The notes under the pieces are model-generated. The model had not been told where the DNA came from. It searched no databases and was given only the letters and a program-made list of their open reading frames with translations. The position numbers and the translations under genes were made by a program. From NCBI GenBank assembly GCA_963709085.1, contig CAVPVB010000024.1, forward strand, positions 1,276,349-1,340,348: DNA of 64,000 bases. The letters run 5' to 3'. Source of the DNA: Rhodovastum sp963709085. GTDB taxonomy: Bacteria > Pseudomonadota > Alphaproteobacteria > Acetobacterales > Acetobacteraceae. Of the stretch, positions 51,117 to 60,989 are shown piece by piece. Every line of letters starts with the position of its first letter. The stretch's first letter is position 1.

Positions 51117-52866
51117 TCACGTCTCCAGGTAGAACAGCAAATCCTGCAGCTGGTGCCTGGCCTCGTCCAGCGCGGCCGCGTCGCCGCCGGTACCGGCGTC
51201 GCGAATGGCCTCCATCAGGTCGATGATCTCGGCCCTGTCCTCCTCGCCGACCTCGTCCAGCTTCACGCGCGCCCTCGTCAACAAGGCCTCGAGCCCCGGA
51301 TCGCCGGCGGCCGGCATCTCGCCGGACACTTCGCCCTCGATGTCTCCAGGCTCGCCGAACAGCGCCCCGATGCGCTGGCGCGCTTCATCAAGCTGGCCGC
51401 TGTCGTAGCGCGACATCGCCTTGTCGATGGTGATGCGCCGTTCCAGCCCGGTCTTCTTCTCGCGCGCCGACACCTGCAGGATGCCGTCGCGATCCAGCGC
51501 CAGATCGAAAATGACCGGGTTGCCCGCCGGCGCCTTGCTCAGCCCGTCGATGGTGAACTCGCCGATCTGGATGTTCTGCAGCGCATCGGCGGCCTCACCC
51601 TGATAGACACGAACCAGGACACTTTTTTGCTCGTCCTGGACGGTGAAGAATACCTCGCTGCGACGCACCGGAATCGGCGTGTTCTTGGGAATGATCGGCG
51701 CATAGCGATAAGGATAGAGTTCGCCGTTCAGCTCGCCCAGCACGCTGGTGCCGAAGGTGTAGGGCGTCACGTCCACCAGCACCGCCGACACCTCGGTGCC
51801 GGCGATCGCCGCCCCCTGGATCGCCGCCCCCATGGCGACGCAGAGGTCGGGATCGACCTCGCCACGCGGCGGCTTGCCGAATACCTCGGTCAGACGCTCG
51901 CGAATCAGCGGCGTGCGCGTCGCGCCGCCAACCAGCAATATCTCATCCACCTGGGACGAGGTCAGGCTGGCCGACTCCAGCGCGCTATGAATGGCCCCCA
52001 GCGTTTCCTCGATGAACGGCCGGATCATCTCCTCGTACTCGCTCCGAACTCAGCTCCAGGTCGAGGTTGACCGGCGCGCCGTCCTTGTCGGCCAAGTACT
52101 CCTCGGCGATGCGGGCGAACGGATGGTCGGAGAGCTGTTTCTTCGCGGTCTCGGCGGCACGCAGGATCCGCGCCATCGCCCGCGGCTGGTCAGCCACGTC
52201 CACGCCGTGTTTGATCTTGATGTGCTCCAGCACGTGCTCGACGATCTTGTGGTCGAAGTCGTCGCCGCCGAGATGGTTGTTGCCGTGGCTGGAGATCACC
52301 TCCACCACGCCCTCCTCGATGCGCACCACCGACACATCGAAGGTGCCGCCGCCCAGATCGTAGACGACGATGCGCTTGCCCTGATGTTGCGCCGCCTCGT
52401 ACACCAGCGCCGCCGCGGTTGGCTCGTTGATGATGCGCGCCACCTCCAGCCCGGCGATCTCGCCCGCCTCGCGCGTTGCCTGGCGCTGCGCATCCGAAAA
52501 ATACGCGGGAACGGTGATGACGGCCTTGCGCACCGGCCGGTCCAGCCGCCGTTCGGCGATCTCCTTCAACCGCGTCAGGATGATCGCCGAAATCTCCTGC
52601 GGCGTGTACTCGCGCTCGCCCAGGCGTACCCGCCCATCGCTGCCCATTTTGCGCTTGATCGAGCGGACGGTGCGATCCGGATAGAGCAGGAACTGATTGC
52701 GCGCCTCTTCACCCACCAGCAACTGCCCGCTCTCGGACAATCCCACCACCGAGGGCAGGATTACCCGTCCGTGTTCGTCGGCCAGCACCTCCGGCCGGCC
52801 GTCGCGGTACAGGGCGATCTCGGAGTTGGTGGTGCCGAGGTCAATGCCAACGATCTCGTCCGTCAT
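51117..52866 (-). pseudogene. DnaK-like Hsp70, single frameshift
   Basis: ATG 52866 opens 'EIVGIDLGTTNSEIALYRDG'. The ATPase domain is standard ('VITVPAYFSDAQRQATREAG', 'VYDLGGGTFDVSVVRIEEG'), and the C-terminal part has 'DEILLVGGATRTPLIRERL' and the substrate-binding sheet. An extra base near 52048 separates them: 'LDLELS' should continue as 'RSEYEEMIRPFIEETLG'. Corrected length is about 583 residues, shorter than DnaK because the lid is reduced. It overlaps the GrpE gene by ATGA. This is an accessory Hsp70, not the housekeeping one. Confidence 0.85.
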
Positions 52867-53543
52867 GCCTGTTCTCCGCTGCCGGCGCCGGGGCCGGGTG
52901 CGCTGACAATTACTTCCGCGGTGCGCAGCACCTGGTCTTCCCAGAGGAAGCCGGCGCGCACCTCCTCGACCACCGTCCCTGCTTCCGCCGTCCTGTCCGC
53001 AACCGTCCCGACGACGCGGGCCATTGCCGGGTCGAGCGGCCGGCCCAGCAATTCCATGCGCCGCACACCGCGGTCCTGCAGCACCTGGTCGAACCGCCGC
53101 AGCGTCATGCCCAGCCCTTCCTGCCAGGCCGAGTCGCGTCTGTGGCCCGGGCGCCACAGGCGCTCCGGCCAGGGCGGCGGCAGCACGGGCAGAGTCAACG
53201 CCGCGGCCAGTCGGTCGCGCAAATCGACAATGTCGAGCAGCAGCGGCCGCAGCGCCGTGCGCCGCTCGTCGCGGGCCCCGGCACGGGCGCGGTCAAGCTC
53301 GCGCTGCAGCATGGTGTGGCTCGATTGCAGCGTGTCGAAGGCGCCGCGGAACTGGTCGAGTGCCTCCTTCACCAGCCGCGATTCGGTGCGCAGTTCGGTG
53401 CGCAGCCCGGCCAGCTCGGTAAAGACCGAAAACAGATCCGCCGTCTCCCCCGGCTCGGCGGGCGCGTCGGGCAGGTCCTCCGCCGCATCGAGCCAGTCGG
53501 CGAACCGCGCCAGCAGCGCTTGGCGGGTGCTATCCTCCACCAT
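52863..53543 (-). CDS. GrpE-like nucleotide exchange factor
   Basis: A 226-residue divergent GrpE. An N-terminal coiled coil ('LRTELRTESRLVKEALDQFR') is followed by the beta-domain region 'VVEEVRAGFLWEDQVLRTAE', which matches the family end where GrpE contacts Hsp70. It lies between a J-protein gene (14-nt overlap) and the DnaK-like gene (ATGA overlap), so the three form a dedicated chaperone set. Confidence 0.85.
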   Translation of the reverse strand: MVEDSTRQALLARFADWLDAAEDLPDAPAEPGETADLFSVFTELAGLRTELRTESRLVKEALDQFRGAFDTLQSSHTMLQRELDRARAGARDERRTALRPLLLDIVDLRDRLAAALTLPVLPPPWPERLWRPGHRRDSAWQEGLGMTLRRFDQVLQDRGVRRMELLGRPLDPAMARVVGTVADRTAEAGTVVEEVRAGFLWEDQVLRTAEVIVSAPGPGAGSGEQA

Positions 53544-53880
53544 TGGCGTCCTCTTTCGGTTGCCGCTCGGTCACCGCGCGCATCAGTCCCTCGGCCAGCA
53601 AAGCGGTTAAGGATTTCTTCGTGGCGCGCGCCGGGGCAGGCGGCGCGGCATTCAGGGCAGCCAGGGCAAGCCGCCCGAGCGCTGCCTGGTTGGTGTGCAG
53701 CAGCCGCGCCTCCAGCCGCTTGCGCTCGTCGCCGAGCGCCTCGTAGGCGGCGCGGTATTCGCGAAACCGCTCGGGTGCACGGTCGGGCGGGTAGTCGCGC
53801 ACCAGGGCCAGGTAGCGCTGGCGGATTTCGGCGTCGCTCGCTTCCTCGCCGACGCCGAGCGCGGTGAACGGGTCGCGCAT
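53530..53880 (-). CDS. J-domain protein lacking the HPD histidine
   Basis: A 116-residue protein. Residues 1-60 form a J domain: 'DPFTALGVGEEASDAEIRQR' then 'LVRDYPPDRAPERFREYR'. The HPD motif that triggers Hsp70 ATPase activity is altered: a tyrosine (Tyr30) stands where histidine is expected, followed by Pro-Pro-Asp. The remaining 55 residues have no zinc fingers. It overlaps the TPR gene by one base and GrpE by 14 nt. It may bind but not stimulate the partner Hsp70, or work in a modified way. Confidence 0.8.
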   Translation of the reverse strand: MRDPFTALGVGEEASDAEIRQRYLALVRDYPPDRAPERFREYRAAYEALGDERKRLEARLLHTNQAALGRLALAALNAAPPAPARATKKSLTALLAEGLMRAVTERQPKEDANGGG

Positions 53881-56402
53881 CAGCCCCGTCCCCGCCGCGC
53901 CGGCTGGCTGCGGTCCGGAACCGCCAGGGCGTTGTCGATCATCGCCGCGCACACCTCGCGTATCATCTCCTCCGGCAGATCCGGCATCATCGGCGCGTGG
54001 CGGAACATTGCCGACAGGGTGGCAATGGCTGCTTCGCGGCCCAGCTCGCGGGCCATTCCGCGCAGGTCGCGGGTCAGGTGGCGGGGCATGGTCTCGGTCA
54101 GCATCTCGATCAGCTCGTCGATTGCGTCGGCGTCCAACGCATCATCCAGGCCGGATGGCGGCGGAGGGCGGCGGCGACCATAGAGAGAGCCGACATTACC
54201 CTCCAGGAAGCGCCGGATGCGCATGGCGGTTTGCAGATCCTTCCGGTCGGTGGCGGCCTGGCCCAGTTGATCCAGAATGTTCTCGTCGAGGATGGACATC
54301 CGCTCCGGGTGGCCCCGGGTGCGGGCAACGATGTCGTAAAACTGCCAGTCCCGATTGGCGGGATCGCGCCGTCGCGCCGCGTGCGCATAGTCGCGCAGCA
54401 GGCCGAACGCCTCGAAGCGGGCCAGGGCGTCGGCCACCGTCTGAAACTCCGCCGCCGGCCACTCGAGCCCGGCGGCTTTCTCCAGCCAGGGCGTCATGCT
54501 CACCAATAGATCCTGCAGAGCCCGTTTGATGCCCTCGCCCTCCTCCGCCAGGCCGAATGCGGCGATGACCGCCAGCACGGCGTCCCGCGTCGGCGGCTCC
54601 GCCTGCCGGGCGCGGCCAAGCTCTTTGCGAACGTGCTCGGCGTGGGGCTGATCCACGCGCATCAGAAGCGCCTCGACCATGGCGCGGAACCAGCCGGCGG
54701 CGCCCCCGCCGGCGAGCCTCACGCCCTCCTGCACCAGCGCTTCCGCCGCCGCGCCCTCGCCAGCCTGCAGCCCGGCAAGGCCGCGGGCGATGCGCAGCAC
54801 GGCGCTGGGGGTATCGGCCCGTTCCCACTCGGCCGCCGCCGCCAGATCCTTCACGGCAAGGTCCGGCCGCTTCGACCGCACCTGTTTGCGGGCATGCGCG
54901 ATTGCCAGCTCGATCATCTGCCGGCGCACGCCGACATTGATCGGGTCGATGCGCAGCAGGCGGCGGGCGAAGCCGGCGGCCTTCTTGAACGCCTTGCGCG
55001 ACACCGCCAATTCTGTGGCCGCCTGCAGCACGGCGCTGTTGTCGGGGAAGCGCTGCGCCGCCTCTTCGGCCAGCCGGTGCCAGTCCTTCGGCTGGTGGTC
55101 GTCACGGTAACGTCCGATCAGCTGCAGCACGCCGGGCACGTAATCAGGATCGGCCTCGTAACTTGCCTCCAGATAGTCGACAACCGGGCTGCTGTCCCGG
55201 GCCTCGGGGTTGCCCTCGATCTCGCGGTGCCGCTCCGCCAGCCAGGCGAGGTGACGATAGATCACGCCCCGGATCAGGCCGGCCTGCTTGTCACTGTCCG
55301 GCACCGACCTCGCGGCGTTGCGCCAGAACCGCTCCGCCCGTGCCCATTCGCCGCGCGCCTCGGCGGCAAGCGCCTGGATGCGCTCGCGTTCTGGCGGCGA
55401 CAGGGGGCCGAACGCCTTCTCGAACGGCTGGATCCGGTCCGGGATCTGCGGCAGCAGGTTCAGGCAGGCGCTGCGGATTTCCGCCGGCGGCAGCGCGTTC
55501 TGCCGGATCAGGAAGTTGAACAGCGTGCCCGGTCCGCCGCGCGCCGCTTCGTCCGAACGGGCCAGGAACTCCGCCGCCGCGGCCGGCAGCCCGCGCGTCT
55601 CCGCCACGAAACGGCGCTGTACGGGCGTGAGCCGAAGCCACAGATCGGCATCCACCCCGCGCTCTCCCGACAACACGGTCTCGACCGCCTCGCGCAGGCT
55701 GAAGAACGCCGATCCGGGCGGGATCACCTCCAGCAACCGGCGCGACCGCTCGGCCTCCTGCGGGCCGTCCAGCAGCGCCTTCAACAGCAGTCGCACGGGA
55801 CGGAAACGCGAGCGCAGCGAAATCCGCCCGAGCAATGGCTCGACCTCGGCCGCGGGCTGGCCTGCGGCCCAGGCTTCCAGCGCGGCACGGGCAGCGGCGG
55901 CGGCCTCCAGCCAGCGGTTGCGTTCGGCCGCCGGGCCGGTCGGCGCTGAGGCCCCCGGTTGGGCCGGGGCCGGGCGCACCGGTACCACCATCAGCAGGGA
56001 AGCTGTCAGATCCTCCAGGGCGGCGCGCGCCTCGGGCGGCCGCGTGTTCTCGCGCCCCACATACACGAGTGCGTGGGTGGCGGCTTTCTGCTGCTGCCCA
56101 TCGCGGATCAGGCAGTCCAGGTAGAACAGCGGATCCGACAGCGTCCCGTCGGCGGCGAGGGTGTTCTCGAGCACCATCGCCGCTTCCTTGAACATGCCTT
56201 TGGTGGCCAGAACGTGGGCGCGGCCTTCATAGGCATCGGCCAGTCCCTGCCTCCACTCCGGCCGCGGGTCCTGCCGGACCAGCAACTTGAACAGGTCGAC
56301 CGCTTCCTTGAAGCGCTGTTGCCGAAGCGCCTCGGACGCCCGTGCTTGCAGCGTCTCGGTCGATGCTGTCGGAGCAGGCCCACGTGCCTTGGGCTTTTTC
56401 AA
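53880..56402 (-). CDS. Large TPR-type helical-repeat protein of the chaperone operon
   Basis: About 840 residues of alpha-helical repeats with no membrane segment or signal peptide. N-terminal TPRs are clear ('ASEALRQQRFKEAVDLFKLL' and 'KEAAMVLENTLAADGTLSDP'); more degenerate repeats fill the middle. TTG 56402 is chosen because GGAAGGA lies 6 nt upstream; the open frame runs 12 codons further. It is the first gene of the leftward operon with J-protein, GrpE, Hsp70 and zinc-ribbon genes, so it is probably the client adaptor or scaffold of that system. Function otherwise unknown. Confidence 0.75.
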   Translation of the reverse strand: MKKPKARGPAPTASTETLQARASEALRQQRFKEAVDLFKLLVRQDPRPEWRQGLADAYEGRAHVLATKGMFKEAAMVLENTLAADGTLSDPLFYLDCLIRDGQQQKAATHALVYVGRENTRPPEARAALEDLTASLLMVVPVRPAPAQPGASAPTGPAAERNRWLEAAAAARAALEAWAAGQPAAEVEPLLGRISLRSRFRPVRLLLKALLDGPQEAERSRRLLEVIPPGSAFFSLREAVETVLSGERGVDADLWLRLTPVQRRFVAETRGLPAAAAEFLARSDEAARGGPGTLFNFLIRQNALPPAEIRSACLNLLPQIPDRIQPFEKAFGPLSPPERERIQALAAEARGEWARAERFWRNAARSVPDSDKQAGLIRGVIYRHLAWLAERHREIEGNPEARDSSPVVDYLEASYEADPDYVPGVLQLIGRYRDDHQPKDWHRLAEEAAQRFPDNSAVLQAATELAVSRKAFKKAAGFARRLLRIDPINVGVRRQMIELAIAHARKQVRSKRPDLAVKDLAAAAEWERADTPSAVLRIARGLAGLQAGEGAAAEALVQEGVRLAGGGAAGWFRAMVEALLMRVDQPHAEHVRKELGRARQAEPPTRDAVLAVIAAFGLAEEGEGIKRALQDLLVSMTPWLEKAAGLEWPAAEFQTVADALARFEAFGLLRDYAHAARRRDPANRDWQFYDIVARTRGHPERMSILDENILDQLGQAATDRKDLQTAMRIRRFLEGNVGSLYGRRRPPPPSGLDDALDADAIDELIEMLTETMPRHLTRDLRGMARELGREAAIATLSAMFRHAPMMPDLPEEMIREVCAAMIDNALAVPDRSQPARRGRG

Positions 56403-57010
56403 ATGTCCTTCCTCTCTCCCGTTCCCAAGTGCGCCCAAGCCCCAAGCTTTGACAATGTGCAGCTAAACTGCCGTGCGCTCCCAGGGAATCGACTTCGGCG
56501 CCAACGCATTATCGACGGGTGCTTGAGCCGTAAAGAGCCCAACCCGCGCGGACGAATGCACTCTCGGTTGAGCGGGCCTCCGGGAAAGGGGTGAAGTGAT
56601 CGGACATCGGTCGCGCTGTCATTGCAATACTGGCCCGGCCAGTTGAATCATGCATTAACGCAAAATTTAGCGTTTTCAGAGAGTTACGCTAGTCCGGAAT
56701 GGGTGATTATGTATCATAAACTTTGCCCTGTTCGGGATCACCCCCCATTGCCGCCCAACCCCAGGCAGCGGGCAGGATTTTGGGCAAAATGTGGCGGACT
56801 AAGGCGCGATAACCTGCCATCTTATCGCGTGTGAACGGGGTGACCGCCGCCGCGCAGCTCAGCCGGGGGGGGGCCAAGCCGCGCAGCCGGGTCCAGCGCA
56901 CCCCCAGGTTTTGGACGGTCTCATGCGTACCAGGAGGCCAGCTCGTCTGTTCCGGCCTGGCAGGCAGCCTTGCCGTCGAAATCCGGCGCCTTGCTGCTCC
57001 AGGCCGAGAA
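56403..57010. other. Intergenic region upstream of the chaperone operon
   Basis: About 600 bp with no recognisable gene. The part at about 56640-56730 is AT-rich ('ttaacgcaaaatttagcgtt', itself a small palindrome) and may contain the operon promoter. The rest is GC-rich and contains only short frames without family resemblance. Confidence 0.4.
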
Positions 57011-57484
57011 TCACTTTCCCCTGTCAATCGCTACGTTTTCGGAGAACCGGACGGCCCTGGGGCTGCGGGTGGCCTGCACGCTGACCAGCGGATAGCCGCC
57101 GTCGCGGTATTTGCGCACCAGCGCCAGCCGGTTTTCCTCGATCTGCTTCAGCGGGACCGCCGGCCCGACCAGCCCGGCGACCAGCGCATCGGTCTCGGCC
57201 TGTGGGTAGACGCTGACGCCCTCGACAATGACGCTGCGGACCGCGACCGGCTGTTCCGGCGCCGTGTTGGTGAGCGGACCCGACGGCAGAGCCGGCAAAC
57301 CCGGCCCGACGCGCGGCATTTCGGGAGGTTCGAGGCGCGGAATCGGCGAGACCTGGAGCGATCCGGGCGCCGGCGGCGATTGCGCGAGCGCGGAGAGCGG
57401 GAACAGCAGGGCGACAGCGCCAAAAAAGCGCCAGTATTGAGCCTGCCCGGGCTGGCGCATCGGCACCTTGTCATCATCCAGCAC
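57011..57484 (-). pseudogene. TpsB/ShlB-family transporter, POTRA-domain fragment
   Basis: The first 157 residues of a two-partner-secretion outer-membrane protein. A signal peptide ('FGAVALLFPLSALAQ') precedes a proline-rich linker and a POTRA_2 domain ('VRSVIVEGVSVYPQAETDAL' then 'ENRLALVRKYRDGGYPLVSV'). The barrel that should follow is missing; sequence identity is lost after 'VSVQAT'. No TpsA exoprotein is nearby. The secreted stub would be non-functional as a pore. Confidence 0.7.
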
Positions 57485-57707
57485 TTTCCGCCCCTTTGTT
57501 ACGAATGATACTGAGGTGCCGTCCGACTTTAGTATTGCGTATCAAAAATTCCTAAATGTCACAACCTTTTGATAAAGGAATTTTCCGTGCAGGCGGGGTG
57601 CCATCTGCTCTGGGTCGCGGTCCCCGAGCGCCCATAACCGCCGCGTTCTTCCTGTCGCCGAATCGCCCGGACGCCGCCGCTTCGACGGTATGCTGTTGCG
57701 CTGCGCG

Positions 57708-59081
57708 TCAGTGCCGTGTTCCGGGCATGCTCTTCGGCGCCTCGCGGAGAAAGGCCGCACGCGCATCCGCATCGTCGATATGCGCCGACAGCGCCTGCCA
57801 GAGCGCCGGCGCCGACGCGGCACTGGCAGCGGCCCGCTTGATCAGGACGCGGGCGATCGGGCCGACATAACGCGCGAGCACGGTCTGCAGCCGCTCCAGC
57901 TCGCCCGGCAGGATGGCGCTGCCCTGCGCAACCGCTGCGCGCATGACCGTGCCCGTGCCAGTTCGGGCGATCTGCCGCCTGATGTCCTGCACGAAGATGT
58001 TGCGATCATTGGGCCGTTCGATTCCCTCGGCCAGGGCAGCGAACAGCCCCTCCAGCGTGTCGGTTTTGCGCACGGCGGTTCGCACCAGATAGCGGGCGAT
58101 CGGGCCGACATATTCGGCCAGCTTGCGCTGCACGGTATCGAGCAGTTCGGGATCGAAGCTGCCGGTTGCCGCGGGGCTGTCGGCGGATTTCGCGGCAATG
58201 GCCGGGGCCGGGGCCGGGGGCAGAATGATGGTGCGATCGCGATAGACCGTTCCGCCCTCGGCCGCGGCAGTCTTCACAGCCGCGATCATCTCACGGGCCG
58301 AAGCGAAGCGATCCCGCGGCGTCTTCGCGAGGCTGCGTGCGACCACCGACCGCACGCCCTCAGGCAGGCCGGGGCAGGCCTGAGCGAGATCGGGTGCATC
58401 CTCATGCAGCAGCCGGGCGAACACTTCGGCCGTGTTGCGGCCCTCAAACGGCTTGCGGCCCGCCAGCAATTCGTAGAGCACGACACCGGTGGAGAACAGG
58501 TCGCTGCGCGCATCGATCGTCTCGCCGCGGCATTGTTCGGGCGACATGTAGCTGGGCGTGCCGATCGTGACACCGCCCATGGTCAGGCTCGACGTGTCCA
58601 GGCGGGAGATGCCGAAATCCGTCACCTTCACCAGGTTGCCGCCGACGAGCATGATGTTGGCGGGCTTGATGTCGCGATGCACGACGCCCATGCCATGCGC
58701 CGCGTCGAGTGCGGCAAGTACCTGCAGGATGACGAACACCGCATCCTCCGGCGCGAACCGGGTGCTGGCTTGCCGGGCCTGCTCCAGGGTGATGCCGTCG
58801 ACGAACTCCATGGCCAGGAACGGATTGCCTTCATGCAACGCGAAATCATAGATGGCGACGATATTCGGGTGCGCGCAGCGCGCGGCGGCCTGCGCCTCGC
58901 GCCGGAAGCGGGCGATGAAGCTGGGGCGATTGTCGCCGTCCAGCAGATCGGCGCGGATCAGCTTGATCGCCACCTTGCGATCGATGTCGGGGTCGTGTGC
59001 CCGGTAGATCATGCCCATCGCACCGCGGCCCAACGGGCTCTCGATCGCGTAGCGGCCGATGAATTTCGGCTCCCCGGACAT
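57708..59081 (-). CDS. Hanks-type Ser/Thr protein kinase
   Basis: A 457-residue soluble kinase. The N-terminal domain has the glycine loop 'LGRGAMGMIYRAHD', Lys40 in 'VAIKLI', the catalytic loop 'VVHRDIKPANIML' (Asp137), DFG Asp155 and 'GTPSYMSPEQCRG'. All catalytic residues are present. The C-terminal 170 residues contain two copies of a unit starting 'YVGPIAR', with no membrane helix. It begins 10 nt after a heme-type sensor gene and lies beside T6SS genes, as do PpkA-type kinases that control T6SS firing. That role is inferred from position. Confidence 0.9.
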   Translation of the reverse strand: MSGEPKFIGRYAIESPLGRGAMGMIYRAHDPDIDRKVAIKLIRADLLDGDNRPSFIARFRREAQAAARCAHPNIVAIYDFALHEGNPFLAMEFVDGITLEQARQASTRFAPEDAVFVILQVLAALDAAHGMGVVHRDIKPANIMLVGGNLVKVTDFGISRLDTSSLTMGGVTIGTPSYMSPEQCRGETIDARSDLFSTGVVLYELLAGRKPFEGRNTAEVFARLLHEDAPDLAQACPGLPEGVRSVVARSLAKTPRDRFASAREMIAAVKTAAAEGGTVYRDRTIILPPAPAPAIAAKSADSPAATGSFDPELLDTVQRKLAEYVGPIARYLVRTAVRKTDTLEGLFAALAEGIERPNDRNIFVQDIRRQIARTGTGTVMRAAVAQGSAILPGELERLQTVLARYVGPIARVLIKRAAASAASAPALWQALSAHIDDADARAAFLREAPKSMPGTRH

Positions 59082-59091
59082 GCCTGCGGTA

Positions 59092-59964
59092 CTACTCCCC
59101 CAACAGCTTCAAGGCATTTGCGAGGCTTCGGCGCATCCGGTTGAAGGACTCGGCCAGCGACGCGATCTCGTCCTTGCCGCGCACCACCACCTCGGGCGCG
59201 TCCATGTTGCCCATGCTGACTTCGGTGGCGCGCGCGGAGATGTTGCGGACCGGCCTGATGATCACGAAATGCAGCAGCAGGTTCAGCAGCACCATCATGA
59301 CCACGAACACCACGGCCAGTCCGGCCATCACGCTGACGAAGGTCCGGTTCGCGCGGTCAAACGGCACGCTCATCGGCACGCTGACGATCTGCGCCCCGAG
59401 AACCTGGTTCAACTTCCAGCCGAAGCCGTTATTGGACCCATACAGGTCGATCATCGTGGCCGGGGCAGCGGCCGGCGTTGAATGGCATTCCAGGCAGGCA
59501 GGGTTGGTGATGATAATGGGATGGGAAACCGACAGGATACGTCCTGTTGGCGTGTCGCGTTCGGTGATCAACCGCTTCAGCCCCGGTTGGTGCTTCAGCG
59601 TCTCGATGATGTTGGCCTGCCAATCGGCCGGGCTGTCGGCGGGGTTGGTCGGGTTCAACACAACGGCGCGGAAACTGTAATCGGGCATTTGTTGCTGCAG
59701 GCTGCGGAAATTGGTCTGGGTGGCCCAGGCGGGAATCGATTGTGGCAGGAAGCGCCGGGAGAACTGGCTGACCAGCAGCGGAGCGATTTCGTTGGCGGTG
59801 TATTCGGCCATGGCGGTGGCCTGGCCATCCAGGATGTCGGCCTCGTTCAACACCTGGTGGAGGGCATTGCGGTTGACCAGGGTGTAGGACAGCAATCCGG
59901 CCAGACCAAGGCCGACGAGGAAGGCGACCAGCATCACGAGGTTGAATTTGGCCCTGAGCCCCAT
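59092..59964 (-). CDS. Tll0287-like heme sensor with HAMP, no output domain
   Basis: A 290-residue inner-membrane protein. A first membrane helix (residues 8-30) is followed by a periplasmic DUF3365/Tll0287-like domain with a heme-c type motif, 'PACLECHST' (Cys157, Cys160, His161), and 'NNGFGWKLNQVLGAQIVSVP'. A second helix (about 219-240) and a HAMP-like segment end at 'KDEIASLAESFNRMRRSLAN'. No kinase, cyclase or methyl-accepting domain follows. The Ser/Thr kinase gene starts 10 nt later, so the pair may act as split receptor and effector. Confidence 0.82.
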   Translation of the reverse strand: MGLRAKFNLVMLVAFLVGLGLAGLLSYTLVNRNALHQVLNEADILDGQATAMAEYTANEIAPLLVSQFSRRFLPQSIPAWATQTNFRSLQQQMPDYSFRAVVLNPTNPADSPADWQANIIETLKHQPGLKRLITERDTPTGRILSVSHPIIITNPACLECHSTPAAAPATMIDLYGSNNGFGWKLNQVLGAQIVSVPMSVPFDRANRTFVSVMAGLAVVFVVMMVLLNLLLHFVIIRPVRNISARATEVSMGNMDAPEVVVRGKDEIASLAESFNRMRRSLANALKLLGE

Positions 59965-59975
59965 TGTGCCTTTCC

Positions 59976-60989
59976 TTAACGACCGTCGGCCAGCAGCCGT
60001 GCTGCCTGTTCGGTGGTGAGCCGTCCCGTCATCGCGGTTCCCAGTTCGTGCTGGAAGCGCCGGATCGCGGCCAGCGTGTCGGGTCCATAGATGCCGTCCA
60101 CCTTGCCGGCATAATAGCCCAACCGTTGCAATGCGAGTTGGATCTGTCGGCGGTCGGCGTCGTTGAGCAAGGCTGGTCCCGTCGTGCGATCTGTGGCCAT
60201 GGGCGCGGCGAGGACCGGTGCGGGTGCTGGCGGCGGGACGGCGTCGGTCCGCGTCGTCGGTCCGCCCCGAAGCCATGCGAGGTTCGCCGGCTCGAACACG
60301 GCCACTGCCAGTCCAGGCGTGCCCCGCAGGGCATCCTGCAAATCCTTCAACAGGGCATGCGCTTCCACCTCCGGTGCGGCGAGGCCGGCGGCCAGCGCCG
60401 CGGCGAGCGGCGTTGGGCCATCCGGCAACGGCCCGGTGCTGTGAGTGGCCACCAGCCCCTTGCTGTCCAGGCTGGCCGGATTGATCAGGGTGTCGAGCGG
60501 CAATTCCGCCACTTGTCCGGGTGGTGCTGCGCTGTCCAGCAGCACAAGGCCGGCCGATACACCCGAGGTCAGCACACTATTGGTCAGAACCCGGCTTACC
60601 AGCCCCTGGGTCAGGGCGTCGGTTTCACGCTGCAGATTCGCGGACGCCGGCAGCAGGAATACGCGCCCATCAAACGCCACCGCGTAGCCGCAGAAATAGG
60701 CCACCGCCACGCTGGCAGACTCGCGGGTAAGGGCGTCGGCGAAACCCGCAATCGCCGCGCCCATCTGGCCGTTGGAGACATCGAGCCGTTCCGTGACATC
60801 AAATCCCGCCCGTTTGAGCGCGGCCGAGACCGCGTTGACCGAGGCGCCGCAAGCGGGCAGCGGCGGCAGCCCGGTGTAGGCGCTGTTGCCGACCACCAAA
60901 GCAAGCCGCGATGCATCGGCCGCCACCGCGCCGCCGCCGGCGGCGATCGCCACGAACAAACCCGCCATGAGCCTGGCCCAGTGCCACAC
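59976..60989 (-). CDS. Catalytically dead caspase-like protein with peptidoglycan-binding domain
   Basis: A 337-residue secreted protein: signal peptide (to about residue 24), caspase p20-like domain ('SRLALVVGNSAYTGLPPLPA', 'AALKRAGFDVTERLDV'), then a C-terminal PG_binding_1 domain ('IQLALQRLGYYAGKVDGIYG' with 'DTLAAIRRFQ'). The catalytic histidine position reads 'YFCGYAVAFDGRVFLLP' (Tyr102 for His), and the Cys position reads 'VLLDSAAPPG' (Ala154 for Cys). Both members of the dyad are lost, so it is a pseudo-enzyme, perhaps a binding module anchored to peptidoglycan. It is 11 nt ahead of the heme sensor gene in one operon. Confidence 0.8.
   Translation of the reverse strand: MWHWARLMAGLFVAIAAGGGAVAADASRLALVVGNSAYTGLPPLPACGASVNAVSAALKRAGFDVTERLDVSNGQMGAAIAGFADALTRESASVAVAYFCGYAVAFDGRVFLLPASANLQRETDALTQGLVSRVLTNSVLTSGVSAGLVLLDSAAPPGQVAELPLDTLINPASLDSKGLVATHSTGPLPDGPTPLAAALAAGLAAPEVEAHALLKDLQDALRGTPGLAVAVFEPANLAWLRGGPTTRTDAVPPPAPAPVLAAPMATDRTTGPALLNDADRRQIQLALQRLGYYAGKVDGIYGPDTLAAIRRFQHELGTAMTGRLTTEQAARLLADGR

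Noticed and set aside
59976..60989. Active metacaspase
   Set aside because: Both the His and Cys of the dyad are replaced (Tyr102, Ala154), so protease activity is not expected.
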